DNA of 64,000 bases from Oscheius dolichura (taxonomy: Eukaryota > Nematoda > Chromadorea > Rhabditida > Rhabditidae), in assembly GCA_932521035.1 (NCBI GenBank), contig OW051496.1:4030001-4094000 (forward strand), read 5' to 3'. A program made the position numbers and the translations under genes. Shown here in pieces: positions 42,389-56,219 of this stretch. Positions within the stretch are counted from its first letter, which is position 1, and each line of letters starts with the position of its first letter. A model generated the notes under the pieces. That model searched no databases. It had not been told where the DNA came from and saw nothing but the letters and a program-made list of their open reading frames with translations.

Positions 42389-43339
42389 TTCTGGAAAGTG
42401 GAATATTTGAAGGGAAGGTTGAACAAAAGAATAAGGATCGGCATAGGCGGAAAGAGCGGGCAAGAAATCTCTCGGTTTACTTGCCATCGTCAAATATTGA
42501 CACAGAGTCTTGTCATTTCTTCTTTTGGCCATTTATTCTCAAAGTTTTATTCATTTATGGGTAGGGAAAATGGAAAGAAGTCGGAGGTATTTAGTGGAAA
42601 AAATTGATTTTTTGCTCGTATCAGGAAGAAATTATAAGAATTCCTTCCCTTATCACAATTGGTTTTGGTTAGTTCCACCTGAATAAAGAACCGGAAATAA
42701 AACCCCCTGGGCGTTCGAAAAGATTGAGGGATACACAAAGGATTGGAAGAGACCTTTCTCAAAAAGGACGAGACGCTGTACTGAAAAATTGGATTTCAGA
42801 AAGAATCTTCGGCCGGGCTGTAGAACAATTAGTTTATGCCATAAGCTTCAATAAGTCCGACACAATAAAAGGGAACCATGAAACGAAGGATTATCTCGTG
42901 ACGGACTCTGGTCGATATGGTAATTAACCACAAACAGAGACGAAAACAAACAAAGTTAGGATAAAACTAGTTAATTAGAGCTCCAAATAGGGCACCAGCT
43001 GTCCGGAGGGTTCGCCATATTTAGGCGGGCGTGGCCGGCATCGATTTTACGCTCTTTCGCCATATAAAGGTCGACATCGAGATGTAACAATGGCTAATTG
43101 GGATCGGAACTGTTGCCGAATTGTAGGTGGTGGAATTTCGGCCGGAATAGAACATGGGAATAAGATGTTATAATTTATCGTCGTTCCTAAAACAATATTA
43201 ACAAAAACCTCCAAATAACAAAACACCGGTGAGCACTTTGAGAGAAAGGAGATACTATAAATAACAGTAAAATCGATAAGAAATAACGATAAACTTTAAC
43301 AAAACAAACACCTACAGCTGAACTACGTTATACTGCTAT
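42389..43339. other. Intergenic, nothing recognised
   Basis: About 950 bases between the acetyltransferase start and the 3' end of the next minus-strand gene. It contains the possible upstream ATGs of the acetyltransferase (42490, 42532) and no other supported feature. Confidence 0.4.
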
Positions 43340-44752
<1,413 letters not shown>

Positions 44753-45848
44753 CTAAAGAAGAGAAGGCATTCAAAGAACGAGTATAAAATCGACGCGGAA
44801 AACAGACGCGAGTCTAACCTCATACATGCGCACATGACGCAATTTGTTACACCCATGAGACTACGGCACGTACGCGAATATTCAAAAGAAACGCTCTAAT
44901 TAGGCTAAAATTATAAAGCAGACCTGTATGAATGGAGCGCTAACAATTTTGGAAGAGATCATTCAACCCTAAAAGAACAGGTTACTTTATAAAACGTCAG
45001 TTTTTGTCGTCTAAAATGGAACAGTCAATGTGAATCTTTGAGCGATTATGATTCAAAATAAATGAGCATCAAATGTTTTCGACGCAAATACTTGTTTACA
45101 ATGAATACGTCTTCAGTGTTCCAATTTTCGCTTCCAGTTGAACTTTATAAAAATCTAGTACTTGACGAATTCATACATCAATCCAAAGAGAAAACAACAG
45201 AAAATACGGTAATAGAACTCCTTTATATATTCTAACATAAACAATCTGTATTAACCACAATATACAAAAGTTTGTTCAAGGAGAAAGAAGCGAAACATGA
45301 CAAAGTCAAAAAAATGACAATTTAATCTCAGTTTGTTACTGAAAACAAAATGTTAAAGTTAGTTTCTAACCTAAGCACGTTACAAAAAAGTCAGGATAAA
45401 TCCTAATAGGAAAATAGGAAAATATGAAAGCCACATATAAGGTAGCAGTGAGCAAAAGACGCAGGACTGTGTAATGGCCCTGGTCGTAACGTCCATAGCC
45501 CGCGGCAAAACAAAACACGGTTAAAAAACCGCCCAACAACGAGATGTACAGGACTATACATGCTAACAATAACAAAAGTAATCCTCCCAGGGAGGACAAA
45601 TGCTAGCACAGGATAATGGGGTTGGTGAGCATGAGTACACGGGAAAGTAAAGAAAACAAGAAAGAGCGCGCATATACACATACCTACAATATAGTGCCGT
45701 GAAAAATGCATGGGGGCAGGGCATATGAAAGGCGTAAAAGTAGCCATGAGCAGCTATACAGAAAGAAACAAACAAGGCAGAGTACGAAAGAGGGCAACAA
45801 AAGCTACCTGTACAGTGGGCACGGTGGAGGTGGTGAGCAGTTTGAGAG
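44753..45848. other. Intergenic and 3' UTR of the Pumilio gene
   Basis: The lower part (44753-45300) is the upstream region of the PGES-2-like gene. The upper part is likely the 3' UTR of the Pumilio gene on the minus strand. The open frames at 45366-45775 have no domain features and lie in that presumed UTR. A fragment of AGAAGAGCCCAG within the PGES-2 first exon (44696-44712) is coincidental. Confidence 0.4.
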
Positions 45849-48665
45849 CTAGAGAAGATGGTGCGGCTGCTGGTGGTGTTGAATTAGAGCCGGATGGTTA
45901 TGCATGTGATGTTCATACTGGATGTGGGGCATATTGAGTGGCTGTGAAGTCTGGGACAACAGAGAGTTTCCGTTTGTTTGTTTTTGGAAGTATTTCTCCA
46001 ATTTTGCTAAAAAAAATAAATATAGGCAAAACAAATGGAAAAGCCCACTGATTATATGTTTCCCATAGTTGAACTTCCTCAAGGTGTTGATATGAGGCCG
46101 AATGGCGAACATAATTTTTCTTCTGTTTTGGGAATCGGCAACATCCAGCATTTTCTGTACAACATAGTTGGCAAATTGATCTTTCATCATGTCCAAGAGT
46201 GGTGGATTGGAACTGAACATCAGATCATCCCTGAAGTTATTATTTAGTTAAGTAGAATAAGGATCTTACTCTCCAGTTGCTCCACAGACTTCGGCGATTA
46301 ATCTGTTCTTATGTTGAGGTCCAGCGTTTGTCAGGCACTTTTCTATGACATTCGAAGCGAATTTGTGTTTCGAAAAGTAAAGGACATCGGTAAGAATCTA
46401 CAAAACAATGAGAAATATACATTCAAAGAATTGCATACCTCATCAACGATTCGATCTTTGTCGCTATCATCGCCATGTTCTACTACATGTTGTACTACAT
46501 AGTTTCCATATTGATCGACCACTAGTCGTCGCATGTTGGTGTGGAGCGCTTCCAAAACAGGTTTCTTCTGTTCTTCAGAACAATGTTCCAGGACACGTTG
46601 TATAACTCGGCAACCATAAGGATGTATAGACAATTCGTATACCTAAATATACTCCATTATTTTATTCAATGAATAAGCCTGTACGAACAAAAACACTATG
46701 AATGCAAGCGAAGAACAGAAACGTACCGTGTTAGGCTGCGTGAGAAAAGCATCAATGATAAACTGCAACTTTTCCGGCTTGACTTTTTCTATAATTTTTT
46801 GGACAACGTGGTTGCCATTTTGATCTTTGACACATTGCAACACCTAGAATATAAAGCAAACTGAAAAAATCATGGAAATAAATACTTACCCGTCCGTCCA
46901 TCTCCTTCAAAAGATCCATTTGCCCTTGCTCATCAATTGATTCCAATGCTTTTTGGATAACTCTGCAGCCATACATTTGTAAGGCAAGAGTCATGACGTT
47001 TCCTCGGACAGCATTAGCTAATTGGATCTTCTGAGATTCTGTTCCATGCTCGAAGAATTTCTGGATCACGTAATTTCCAAAGACATCTGTCATGAGAGTT
47101 TGTGCATTCTCGATAACTTCTTCAAATACTGCTTGTTTTTCTTTAGCAGAAGCACGTTCAAGTTTTTGTTGAATAAACCTAAACAGAAAGAATCCGTAGG
47201 AAATTAAAAGGAATAGAAAATACCTTGAACCATGTTGATCTTTGGCAAATTCAACCACATGACTTCCCAAATCGTTAAGCTGAAGATTAGAACATCTATT
47301 TCCTCGAAAATCATCCAATAGACAACTTCTACTCGGGACTCTCAAAAAACACAGTAAAACTAAATTATATTAGTTGAAACCTGTCTTCAGTGTTTCTCCT
47401 TCGATTACCCATAGCGTTGCCACCATACTGACTAATTGTGGAATTTGAAGAGCTAGCACCATACATAGAATGCGGTCCTCTGTTCTGAGAATAGCCTTGA
47501 GGCATATTCTGCATTTGCATTTGATGCATATTGTTAAATGCATTGCCTAAACTAATTTGCTTTAGAAATACAAATAGGCTCACCAAAGAAATTTGGACTA
47601 CTCGCCAAAGAAGCAGAAGGAGGTGTAGGTTGATTGGGATACGGCATAAACATTAAATGCGGTTGTGCAGCAGGATGGTAACCATTAGATTCTAAAACAA
47701 CGATGTGAAAGGCAGGGGATTGAAAACCTTACGTGGGATATTATTCATGTAGTGAGATTCCATCCGTTGATTTGCGTTAGGATTAGTTGCTATAGAAAGC
47801 GTTTGGAAATTATTTGTAAGATTCATCAAATTTGGAACAACTGGTGGTGAGCATGAAAACATGGCAGGTGCGCCGACCTGTGTTCCTCCACCATCACCAA
47901 ATGCTAAAAGAAGTTGTTTTAAAAGGTAATTTTAAAATATACCTTGCATCATTTGGTTATCACCATTGACCTGATGTGGCATCGGGCCTGGCATCCCAGG
48001 AGTGTATACGGCGTTCCAAGAGCCAAAGCCATAACTGCTCGGGCCTGTCGGTGTCGACCCCAGCGGATGATGTGAGCCAAGTATTCTCCCTCCTTGCATA
48101 AGATACGGTGTAAACTACAAACACAAAATAAAGATAGAAGGAACCGCCAAACACTCACTTGGAAATCAGGAGTTCCAGCAACGTTTTCTCCGCCATTGTT
48201 AGGAATGGGAATGGCGTACGGGACATTCACAGGTGCGGTCGCTACACTGTTGTCATCGCTGCAACCATTAAACAATACCATCTGGTTAAAATTATCATAC
48301 TCTTTGCTATCATCAAATTGTTGAGAATCATTCGTCAAGTCGGCTTTTGATGGCATCTGCAATTATGCCGTATATAAAATAAAACAGGTTTAAAACTTAC
48401 ATATTTTGCAACGTTCACCGATGAAGGTGACCCACCAGATAGGACATTCTCTACGACCATGTGAAGAACTGCACCTCCTCCGACGGATTCGGATTGTGGA
48501 GACTGCGCCATATTTGCACCATTTGTAACCATATTTATAGGCTGGGACACGGGATGACCTGTAATGAAAGGAACGTACTAGGAGCTTCCACAAAAGAAAT
48601 GCAAATTTTATAATGTACTTACTTTTCCAACCTCCACCACCACCTTTATTTTGCCAATCTGCCAT
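45849..48665 (-). CDS. Pumilio (PUF) RNA-binding protein with full canonical code
   Basis: ATG at 48665 ([15 protein letters not shown]), low-complexity Gln/Asn/Pro-rich exons to about 47400, then the PUM-HD. Exon 47345 begins near [20 protein letters not shown]. All eight repeats are present. Their base-reading motifs are SR..Q (SRFIQ), NY..Q (NYVIQKFF), CR..Q (CRVIQKAL), NH..Q (NHVVQKII), CR..Q (CRVIQRVL), NY..Q (NYVVQHVV), SN..E (SNVIEKCL) and NY..Q (NYVVQKML). This is exactly the human PUM1 set, so the predicted target is UGUANAUA. Such proteins repress or destabilise mRNAs in germ line and soma. The C-terminus ([20 protein letters not shown]) ends at 45849. Closest C. elegans relatives would be PUF-8/PUF-9; I do not assign one. 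Introns are 40-60 bases. Confidence 0.93.
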
Positions 48666-50837
48666 TTTAATGTATGTACAAAGACTATGTACAGCGGGCT
48701 CTGAAAAATACCAATTACTATCAATAAACAAGTAAGATAAAGGAAGTGAGAATTCAATACCAATGAGAAAATATATAATCGTTTGAATGTAATGAATAAA
48801 AGTTTGGTGCCGATGTTCAAAAAGAATGCAGCTGTAGTGTGGACAGTATCAAGCTTGTTTTTTTTCATACAATTAGCTATTACTAGTTTCAATAGGATCA
48901 ATGGAAAAATTATGCTGAAGTAAATATAGAAATTATAAAAAGGAACAACAAATAATTCAAAGTTTTGCCATCAACGTTGAAAAGATCCATAAGGATGAGT
49001 TCATTCATAAGTAGGCGGAGCTAAGGAAAGCAGAATACAAATAGGAAGTAATCAAAGAGATGCAAAAAAATAGTTGTTATCATTCCACCCATGGGTGATG
49101 ACGTAGTGTGGGAAAAGAAAAAAAGTTTTGAACTCCAGCCAAAAATGCCGAAGGGAAGTCGCGGGCCGTCGGCCAAACTGCGTATCGCCGGGGCCCGTTA
49201 TCATTGCCGGTCTGTCGACGCGCAGCCGGGGCCGCGACGCGTCGACTCGCGAGCGGTCAGTATTTTAGGGAGAGGCCGGTTGCTTCTTTGGAGCAGACAG
49301 CCGGCTGCTGGGGGTGCGAGTGCGTAAAAAGTGCAAGGGAACGGGTGGCGGGAACGGCTGTCTCGAGAGCTTATTGATTTATGGCCGTTGTACTGTATAC
49401 TCCAAAGTACAAAAAATCGGCGAGACTTGTGACGCACACTTAAAAACGAAGTAAAGTAGCTTTTTTCGACACTCGAATACTTGCAGAAGATAAAAAGTAC
49501 GAGAAGATCTTGAACTTTCTTTGCAGAAAAGGTGACATTTTATATTATTTTTATTTTTGAGATTGTGTTTTTTATTTTATAAAATGAATAAATGAAAGAT
49601 TGATATGAAACTAATTGAAATTTTTAGAAACAATGGATTATAATTGTCCTAGGATTATTTGAACAGCTGTTCGGCGACAAAAACTACAATGTGATCATCA
49701 TGTGCGGCAATGTAAACTAGAATACAGCTTATGCCGCCGATTACCCACGTGAAAACTACAAATAGCTTACTCTACGAGGCTAATCAGTGTGGCAACTTCG
49801 AAATGAGCTACTCCCGCTTCGTGTGACAAAACCAGAGAAAAACGATAAGCATCTCTTCTCTTTCCTTGTGTCAAATCACCTGAGAGGCTCCTCCTTTCCG
49901 AATTTCATGTGACACACCAAATTTTTGGGTAATTCTATAGTAAACAAGTTTGAAATAGCAGGAGCGATACTTCCTGCCACACTCTCAATCAGCAGGGGAA
50001 AATAGAACGGGAACCAGAAGAGGAGAGAGAACAGCTGTCCTGACCCGGCCGAATCACACATCGTGCCAGCCGGCCTTTTCGGTTTTCTCCCGTGAGTCAG
50101 TCCGCTAGAAAAACACCATTCTCACTGAGGGGCTTACAAAGGCCGCGTGGGCAAGATACAAGCAATGGCAAAAATAGAAAATGTGTATAATCAATGACAC
50201 ATTTTATACATTGTAAAGTGACTGGGAAGTAAAACATGAAGATGGGTATGAAATTACGCACTAATTTATTACTTTTTCAGTAAAATTTGCTGTGAAAGAA
50301 AATAAACAAGAAGCATTATATTTTTATCAAAGAAGTGAAATATCTAAAGAAGTTTTTGGCTGTAATAAGCACAATTTCTTTTCGGTATCAAGCCTCCTAC
50401 TAATTATGGAAAAGTTTGCGATTACTACTAGAAAATCAGACAGCAATAATCATTGTTTTTTTAAGGGTAAAGTTTGCAAAGCTCCGTCTTATAACTCAAA
50501 GAAAAGCGAGCGTTGTTTATTTCCAGAATCAGCCGAATTTCCCGAGATCCTCGCCTACTGCCCTTTCTCTTTCTGCTTCTTCTTCTTCCCTCGGTCGGGT
50601 CCCACCACGACGCAGCTGGGAAAACCTCGCGTCTCCCGACAAACAACAGGAACATGCTTTGATGCGATTATAACGCCGTCGATATCACCGCAGCTACCTG
50701 GCCGGCTCCCTTTCCCCCTCTATTTCTTCAAGTCCTCCTCCCCCGTCCTGTCCCGTGCCCCCTTCCCTTATCAGCTTGTTTTCCGTTCAGATATTTCCTC
50801 TCCAGTCCAATATTTTCCAGCCAGAATTCTGTCGTCT
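48666..50837. promoter_or_regulatory. Long intergenic region between Pumilio and nuclear receptor genes
   Basis: The two genes are divergent, so 2.1 kb holds both promoters. A GC-rich island at 49140-49320 (CGCGACGCGTCGACTCGCG and similar) contrasts with AT-rich flanks. A plus-strand open frame from 50292 runs in frame into the nuclear receptor start at 50838, but it lacks domain features. No other gene is supported. Confidence 0.45.
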
Positions 50838-53090
50838 ATGCAACTCGGTGAAGATGACGACGACGTCCTCCCCACAGCCAAATTCGAAGCAGCCGCCCAG
50901 CAAAAGGCCCGCCAACGACAAGAAGCCATGCAGAATTTCATAGCCGGTCTGCCCACTTTCTATTGAAATTGTATGGAATTATCCAGGCCAGCCGTGTATC
51001 GTTTGTGGAGACGCCGCTTCAGGAATCCATTATTCGGTAGGGGTCTCCTCTTCCAAGTTTTTATCATTTTCCTTCCAGGTACCGGCCTGTAACGGGTGTA
51101 AAACCTTCTTCCGGAGGGTTATCCTCGAGGTACGGCCTTTATTTCCCTTCCGAAAATAGAAAACTCCGTTTAGAATCGGACGTATTCGTGTAAAAATGAC
51201 GGGAATTGTATAATTGACAAGAACCAGCGATGCAGTTGTCGGCATTGCCGGTTCAAGAAGTGCATCACAGTCGGAATGGACAAGGACGGTCAGTTTTTAG
51301 ATAATGAATACAGGGAACTCTTCTACTGATCAAATATTCCGGCCAAAACATTAAAAAATGATAAGATTCCAGAACTGAACATGGAACGGCGACGGAAGAG
51401 GAAAGCAACGAAGAAGACGAATGGGGTAGACGATGTGATGGAGATGGCCATATCCGATCCGTTGATAGAACTTCTGATTGACAAGGAAAACAGGTAGTGA
51501 GATTGGATACGTACTAGTACTGTCTAGAGGAAGCGGAGCAATAAAAACGACAAACAAAACATAATGAAATGGGTTTATTCTGGTTTTGGCGTCCGAAAAC
51601 AATCAGAAAGGCCGCTTTTCTTCGTCTTTTCGTACTTACGTTAGCAGCTAGGAACCTAATAACACAGTTTGGCATCTCCTTGAATTTAAAAAGAGCTCCC
51701 TGAAACAGAAGAGAATCGATATTTTCAGATATCAGGCCCTGCTGATCTCGGCCGTCATGCCGATCCACCAGTCCCTCCGAGAAGCTCTAGACGGACCGAA
51801 AGCTTTCGACGACGCATTTACAAAGGTTTGTTATAAGTTCTATGTTACAAAAAGTACAGGAATACACCAAGCCAATCTCTAATAGCCTGAGTAAAACAGA
51901 ATAAGTATTTACAGTATTCGACGAATCCAATGTCTGGGGGGACGGCGACGAATTTCTCCTATTGGAGGGCCAAGATCTTGTCGGTTCTCGTCGAATGGGC
52001 TAAAAGCTTTGAGGTTTTTGAGTTAAAGTATTCCTTTTTATTATTTCCCTAGGTTTTCGCCAGGCTACAATCGGAGGACCAGGAGCGCCTGGTCGTCCAT
52101 ACGGTCTTCTCTAATCTGGTCCTGGCCGAAGCCTTCAACACCCCACCAAAATACACGGATCGGATCGTCTTCCCGGACGGATTAGCCGGGTTTGTGGCAC
52201 TCTCCCTGATTAATTCCCCCTTTCTGGCAACATAGATCTGACATCTCTCGGTTTCAGCTACCGTAACCTGTCGGCCAATATCCTGAAGGAGCGGAGCGGG
52301 CTGATCCCGACCGTCGTGGGGGTCATCAACAATATTCTGGTACCTATTCGGAGGATGAAAATGACCAAAATCGAATATCTCCTGCTACAGGCTCTGATAT
52401 TCTACGATCCAGGTGACAGGGACGAGGAGTAGGAGAGACTGGGCCTTTACAGAATGTCTCTCTCTGTCCAACCACGCGGTACAACTTATTTCTGCCAAGA
52501 GGAAACGACTCCTTGACTCACTTAGACGACACCTGGAAAAGGTAGGAAGCATTTTACAAACCATAACATCCTTGGAAACATTTTGACCGAATAAGTAACG
52601 GGGAACTCATTTTTGACGGAAAGAAATGAAAAAAAAGAGGCAACCCGTTGTGAAATTGTATGAAAATAGGGAAACGCTAGTTGAACAGAACCCTCTGGAA
52701 GGAGATACAGACACGAAAGCGGGGAAGACTGATCGGTAACAGATAACAGAACAAATCAGAGCAGGGAATCTTTTCGAGGGAATAAATAAAGGAGGCGAAA
52801 CATGAGAAACGAAGCCACGCCTTGTCTAACGTTCTTCAACACTTGTGAATATTTATATTCAGCACCACTCCGACCCGAACGAGGTAGCCTCCCGCTTTGC
52901 GTCAATCCTTCTCCGAATAGGAAACATCCAGGTAATCCTCACTGTCTCCTTGTTCCAACCCGAATATTTGAAGAAAGTTGCCGCCTTCAAGAGGGAGACC
53001 CTCGCCACGATAGAGACTTTCGAGCTGATGCAGCCACACCCATTTACCATGGAAATATCCAAGAAATACCCGGACATCTCCTTCTTTTAG
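50838..53090 (+). CDS. Nuclear hormone receptor (nematode NHR family)
   Basis: Eleven exons in phase: 50838-50946, 50987-51036, 51079-51129, 51174-51288, 51373-51493, 51729-51825, 51915-52013, 52053-52189, 52258-52412, 52453-52541, 52863-53090. The N-terminus is acidic ([20 protein letters not shown]), then the DNA-binding domain: [21 protein letters not shown]-box [10 protein letters not shown], second finger [20 protein letters not shown] and RFKKC. All eight zinc-binding Cys are present. A basic hinge ([12 protein letters not shown]) leads to a ligand-binding domain of about 290 residues (for example [19 protein letters not shown] and [20 protein letters not shown]), ending PDISFF. It should bind DNA in the nucleus; the ligand is unknown. 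[10 protein letters not shown] is the P-box of the expanded supplementary nematode receptors. An in-frame extension to 50292 is possible but looks non-coding. Confidence 0.9.
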
Positions 53091-53157
53091 TCTTGCCATA
53101 ACCCCATTCCTCCCACAAACAGAGTGATCTCATCCAATTCATAATTCCTCATATCTT

Positions 53158-53571
53158 ACAAGGGAACCTTTTCACTTTAGGTTGGACTCGTGAGATGAGA
53201 CCTAGTACATTCGATAGAGCGTCAAAAACTATTCCAGAAACAGTGTTCCATTTTCCCAGAATGACTCGCGTTACGCAGTAGCAGGCCAATTGAGTTTTAT
53301 ATGTTAAATTTGTCAAAACTGGTTTTCGCTGTTGTATCCTTGGAATTACAGTAGATAAAATGTGAAGCAGTGGCAGAGTGGATAGTGCACTCGCTTACAA
53401 GACTTCTGCGTTTTTTCTGGCTGAGTTCGAGTTCCTGTTGGAGCAATCGTCTTTTGCCTCTATATTTTCATGAGAAAAACGATTTTTGATGGATAATAGT
53501 TGTCAACTGATACCCAGGGTGAGTTTGCCGTCCTATTCGTGTCCAACCTAAAGTGAAAAGGTTCCCTTGTT
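53158..53571. mobile_element. 414-base element with 30-base inverted ends and a tRNA-like core
   Basis: Left end ACAAGGGAACCTTTTCACTT (53158) and right end AAGTGAAAAGGTTCCCTTGT (53551-53570) are inverse over about 30 bases, extending into AGGTTGGAC. Inside, 53365-53440 on the plus strand has GTGGCAGAGTGGATAGTGC (A-box) and GAGTTCGAGTTCC (B-box). No coding capacity. It may be a MITE that captured a SINE. Confidence 0.75.
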
Positions 53572-53689
53572 AGAGCCGTGATAAAAGAATGAATATAAGA
53601 AAGTATTGCTGAATTATTTATCGCCATCGACAGCAAAAGAACCGTTCAAATAGCTGAACTGAAACAGGTAGGGACTGATCATCCCAACC

Positions 53690-53835
53690 GCCGTCTATTC
53701 AGTGTCGTGGTGCTACTTGTGAGAACAGCTACAATCTGCCAGAATCTGCGGTGGCCCCTCTCCCCGTTTCCCAACCACACTCTGCCAGAATCTCCCAGAA
53801 TCTGCGGCAATCTGTAAGAATATGGGGTGGTCCAC
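53690..53835. repeat. AGAATCTGCGG short repeats
   Basis: AGAATCTGCGG or close variants (AGAATCTCCC, GCAATCTGTAAGAAT) occur about five times at irregular spacing between 53730 and 53825, mixed with CCCCTCTCCCC. No gene. Confidence 0.6.
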
Positions 53836-54159
53836 CCCGGGGCCTCTGAACCAGGGCGAAATTTCGAGAAGTGTTCTGGTCTATCCGAGCCAGGCAGAGT
53901 TTTGTTCATCAACTTTCAAGGCGGGATTCATCTTTTGTCAGCTGTGAAAAAAATACATTACAAAGAAAAAGACCCATTAAGATTTTATTGCGGTGAAGTG
54001 AAGTGAAACTATATGCAAAATCCTTATTACAAAACCGAGATTTAGTAGAGGTTACTTATTTGAAGGCTGTTCCGTCGCCGCTGCCCAACTAGTTACAGAA
54101 GTTGTCGGTCCGCTCCAGCCATTCGTCGGTGGACAGGCAGACTCTGCAGGTGATGCTGG
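53836..54159. other. Intergenic, nothing recognised
   Basis: No repeat or gene is supported. The minus-strand frame 54089-54286 overlaps the next gene in another frame and is a shadow. Confidence 0.4.
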
Positions 54160-54453
54160 TCAAGTACTTGGCACAGTACATCTCATTTGTGTCGTGATGA
54201 GATTCTTGGTCGTCAGCATGCCCCAAAATCCGGGCGGCGTGATCCCTGTGGACGTTTTCTGGGCGGGAGCCGTTGCCTTCGACCACCCATTATCGGTCAT
54301 CTAAAATAGTTTTAATTGAAGCATTTTTTATGTGTAACTTACTTCGAGATTGTCTCTCAGATTGTTTTTCCATGCGCTGCGAGACTTCCCAATGAAGGGA
54401 TCAGGGATATGGAACAGCCACGCGTAGAATTTGCCTCTTCGCCTTCCAATCAT
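54160..54453 (-). CDS. Small hypothetical protein, 83 residues, two exons
   Basis: ATG at 54453 (MIGRRGKFYAWLFHIPDPFI) to a GTAAGT donor at 54342. A TATTTTAG acceptor precedes 54300 and the second exon ends at TGA 54160-54162. Phase 0 junction: DNLE to MTDNGWSK. Later PPGFWGMLTTKNLI. No signal peptide, no membrane segment, and I recognise no family. The well-formed splice sites and lack of stops argue for coding. It is divergent from the receptor gene at 54594, with about 140 bases between starts. Confidence 0.45.
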
Positions 54454-54593
54454 CAACAACTAATCCCGCCTAGTTAGCCCGATTGAAAGTTCTAGCTCAA
54501 GTGAGTATTTGTGTTTTCGAGACGTTCATTGACCATTCATTACTATTATAATTAGGGAAACATCTGTCGCCGTATACTGCACAGCACACTCAC

Positions 54594-55859
54594 ATGGAGT
54601 CGCCCCGCCACAACGACTACTTCGACCCTGCTCCTCTCGTCTACCTCACTCTTCTCAAGGTATTCACTTCCCTTTCCTCTATTACAGTATCCTTTTCAGA
54701 TTCTGGCTGTTGTCGGCAGCCTTGTTGGTCTTTTCGGTCTCTACATCCTCATCTTTCGTTCTCCTAAAAAGGCCACTAAGGGATTTCGATGTCTCATCGC
54801 CTACCATATTATAGTGTGAGTGTAACATCCCAAAATAACTGACCCTCTCCCTTCAGAGCCGTCTATTTCCAGTTGTCCCTGACTGTTCTGTCCCCCGCCC
54901 GGGTCTATCTCCCCTACATGGCCGTCGACTTCCCGGGGATTTATACTGCTCTCGGAATGCCGTCTCAAATCCAGCTGGGGCTGCTCTTGACCTCCATTGT
55001 TGGTAAGTATTCCCCCCTTTTCTTCTCTTTTTAAACAAGGCCCTTTCCAGCTGCCGTCTCGGTCACCTTCCCCCTCTTCTACTACCGAATGGAGAACATG
55101 CTGCCCCCGGATCACTGGGTCAACAGCCTCCCTCTCCGGCTGCTCCTCTATCTCATCATCTACCTCCTCGTCCCTCTCCTTTCCTTCATCCTGGCTCTCT
55201 TTTCCGTCCAGGACCAAACAAACGTCAAGAACTACCTCTACAGTATCTACCAGATACAATTCGAAGGCTTCTGGTCCCCAGAGGTCGTGTCCTTCCGTTT
55301 TGACTTCTCCAACTTCTGGGTCATTCTATTCGCGGCCTTCTTCGTCGTGGCCACCCTCGTGGCCCTTCTGTTGACATTTATCTGCAGCTGTGTGATCTAT
55401 CGGACCTTTGTCAACCGGACGGGGCCCATCTCGGTCAAGAACACCCGCCACCGAAGGGCCCTCCTCACCGCCTTGATGTCATCCGTAAGTCTCCTTTATA
55501 TAATAGAGAAATTCAATTAATTGTTGCAAATAGCCTATATTAATTACTCATTGCAGATGTTGGTGATTCTCGTCATCATCGCCGTGATCATTCCCTCGGC
55601 CGGCGTTCTTATCGTGACCCATTCCTATCGAGCCGACCTCCTGAATGTCGTCATCCTCTTGGGGGCCTGTGCCTTTCCCTGTGCTCTGCTTACTTTCTAC
55701 GCTACCTTCGCCCCTTATCGACGGCTGATGATCAACATCTTTCTCGGAGTATTGGGAAAGAAGAGGAAAGAGCAGGTTTGTATTGGGAAGGCCAGCAACA
55801 ACGTCTTCTCTGCCACAAATAAGCGGGAGTCTATGGCTGTCAGTGTTTTACGCGTATAA
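54594..55859 (+). CDS. 7TM chemoreceptor, srh/str superfamily
   Basis: Five exons in phase: 54594-54659, 54700-54815, 54857-55002, 55051-55484, 55557-55859. MESPRHNDYFDPAPLVYLTL, then hydrophobic segments: TM1 around AVVGSLVGLFGLYILIF, TM2/TM3 around VYFQLSLTVLSPARVYLPYM and LGLLLTSIVG, TM4 SLPLRLLLYLIIYLLVPLLS, TM5 FWVILFAAFFVVATLVALLL, TM6 LVILVIIAVIIPSAGVLIV, TM7 LLNVVILLGACAFPCALLTF. The pattern PxR near TM3 and the tail PYRRLMINIFLG fit nematode serpentine receptors of the srh/str superfamily (membrane, likely sensory neurons). Ligand unknown. AATAAA at about 55858. The last 30 codons may contain a further small intron (GTTTGT at 55775). Confidence 0.8.
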
Positions 55860-55946
55860 TAAAAGTCTTATAAACATGAAAATGTATTCCGTCCAATTCA
55901 CTTCCTGCAGTAATTGATGAAAAACCGGAAGCAAGCGCCGATCTGC

Positions 55947-56026
55947 TGCACCCATACGATCTCGGCAGTAGAACGTCCTATTGTTTGTTGCCAATCCTTT
56001 TTGCTGCCGAGATTTTACGCGGGCGC
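55947..56026. mobile_element. Short MITE with CTCGGCAG terminal repeats (copy 2)
   Basis: Left TGCACCCATACGATCTCGGC and right CTGCCGAGATTTTACGCGGG, about 80 bases apart end to end, in the gap between two convergent receptor genes. Confidence 0.7.
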
Positions 56027-56219
56027 GCGCCAGCCCATTTGCTCTTTTTCCTTCCAAGCCGCAGAAATATCATATGTCTGTCATGTCTATCAATAGAAAT
56101 GTTTATTTCTTTTGTTCCTAAAAAGGGATAGACCGCGTATATCAAATGACCCATGTGAATTCAAAGAGATCGGGAATGTCGACCCGTAGCCGTGTTTGAC
56201 TGCTGCCGGCCCGTGGTAG

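Noticed and set aside
45366-45775. Hydrophobic minus-strand frames below the Pumilio stop
   Set aside because: They lie in the presumed 3' UTR and have no splice or start support.
50292-50837. Open extension upstream of the nuclear receptor start
   Set aside because: In frame but lacks domain character. The ATG at 50838 gives a normal short N-terminus for this family.
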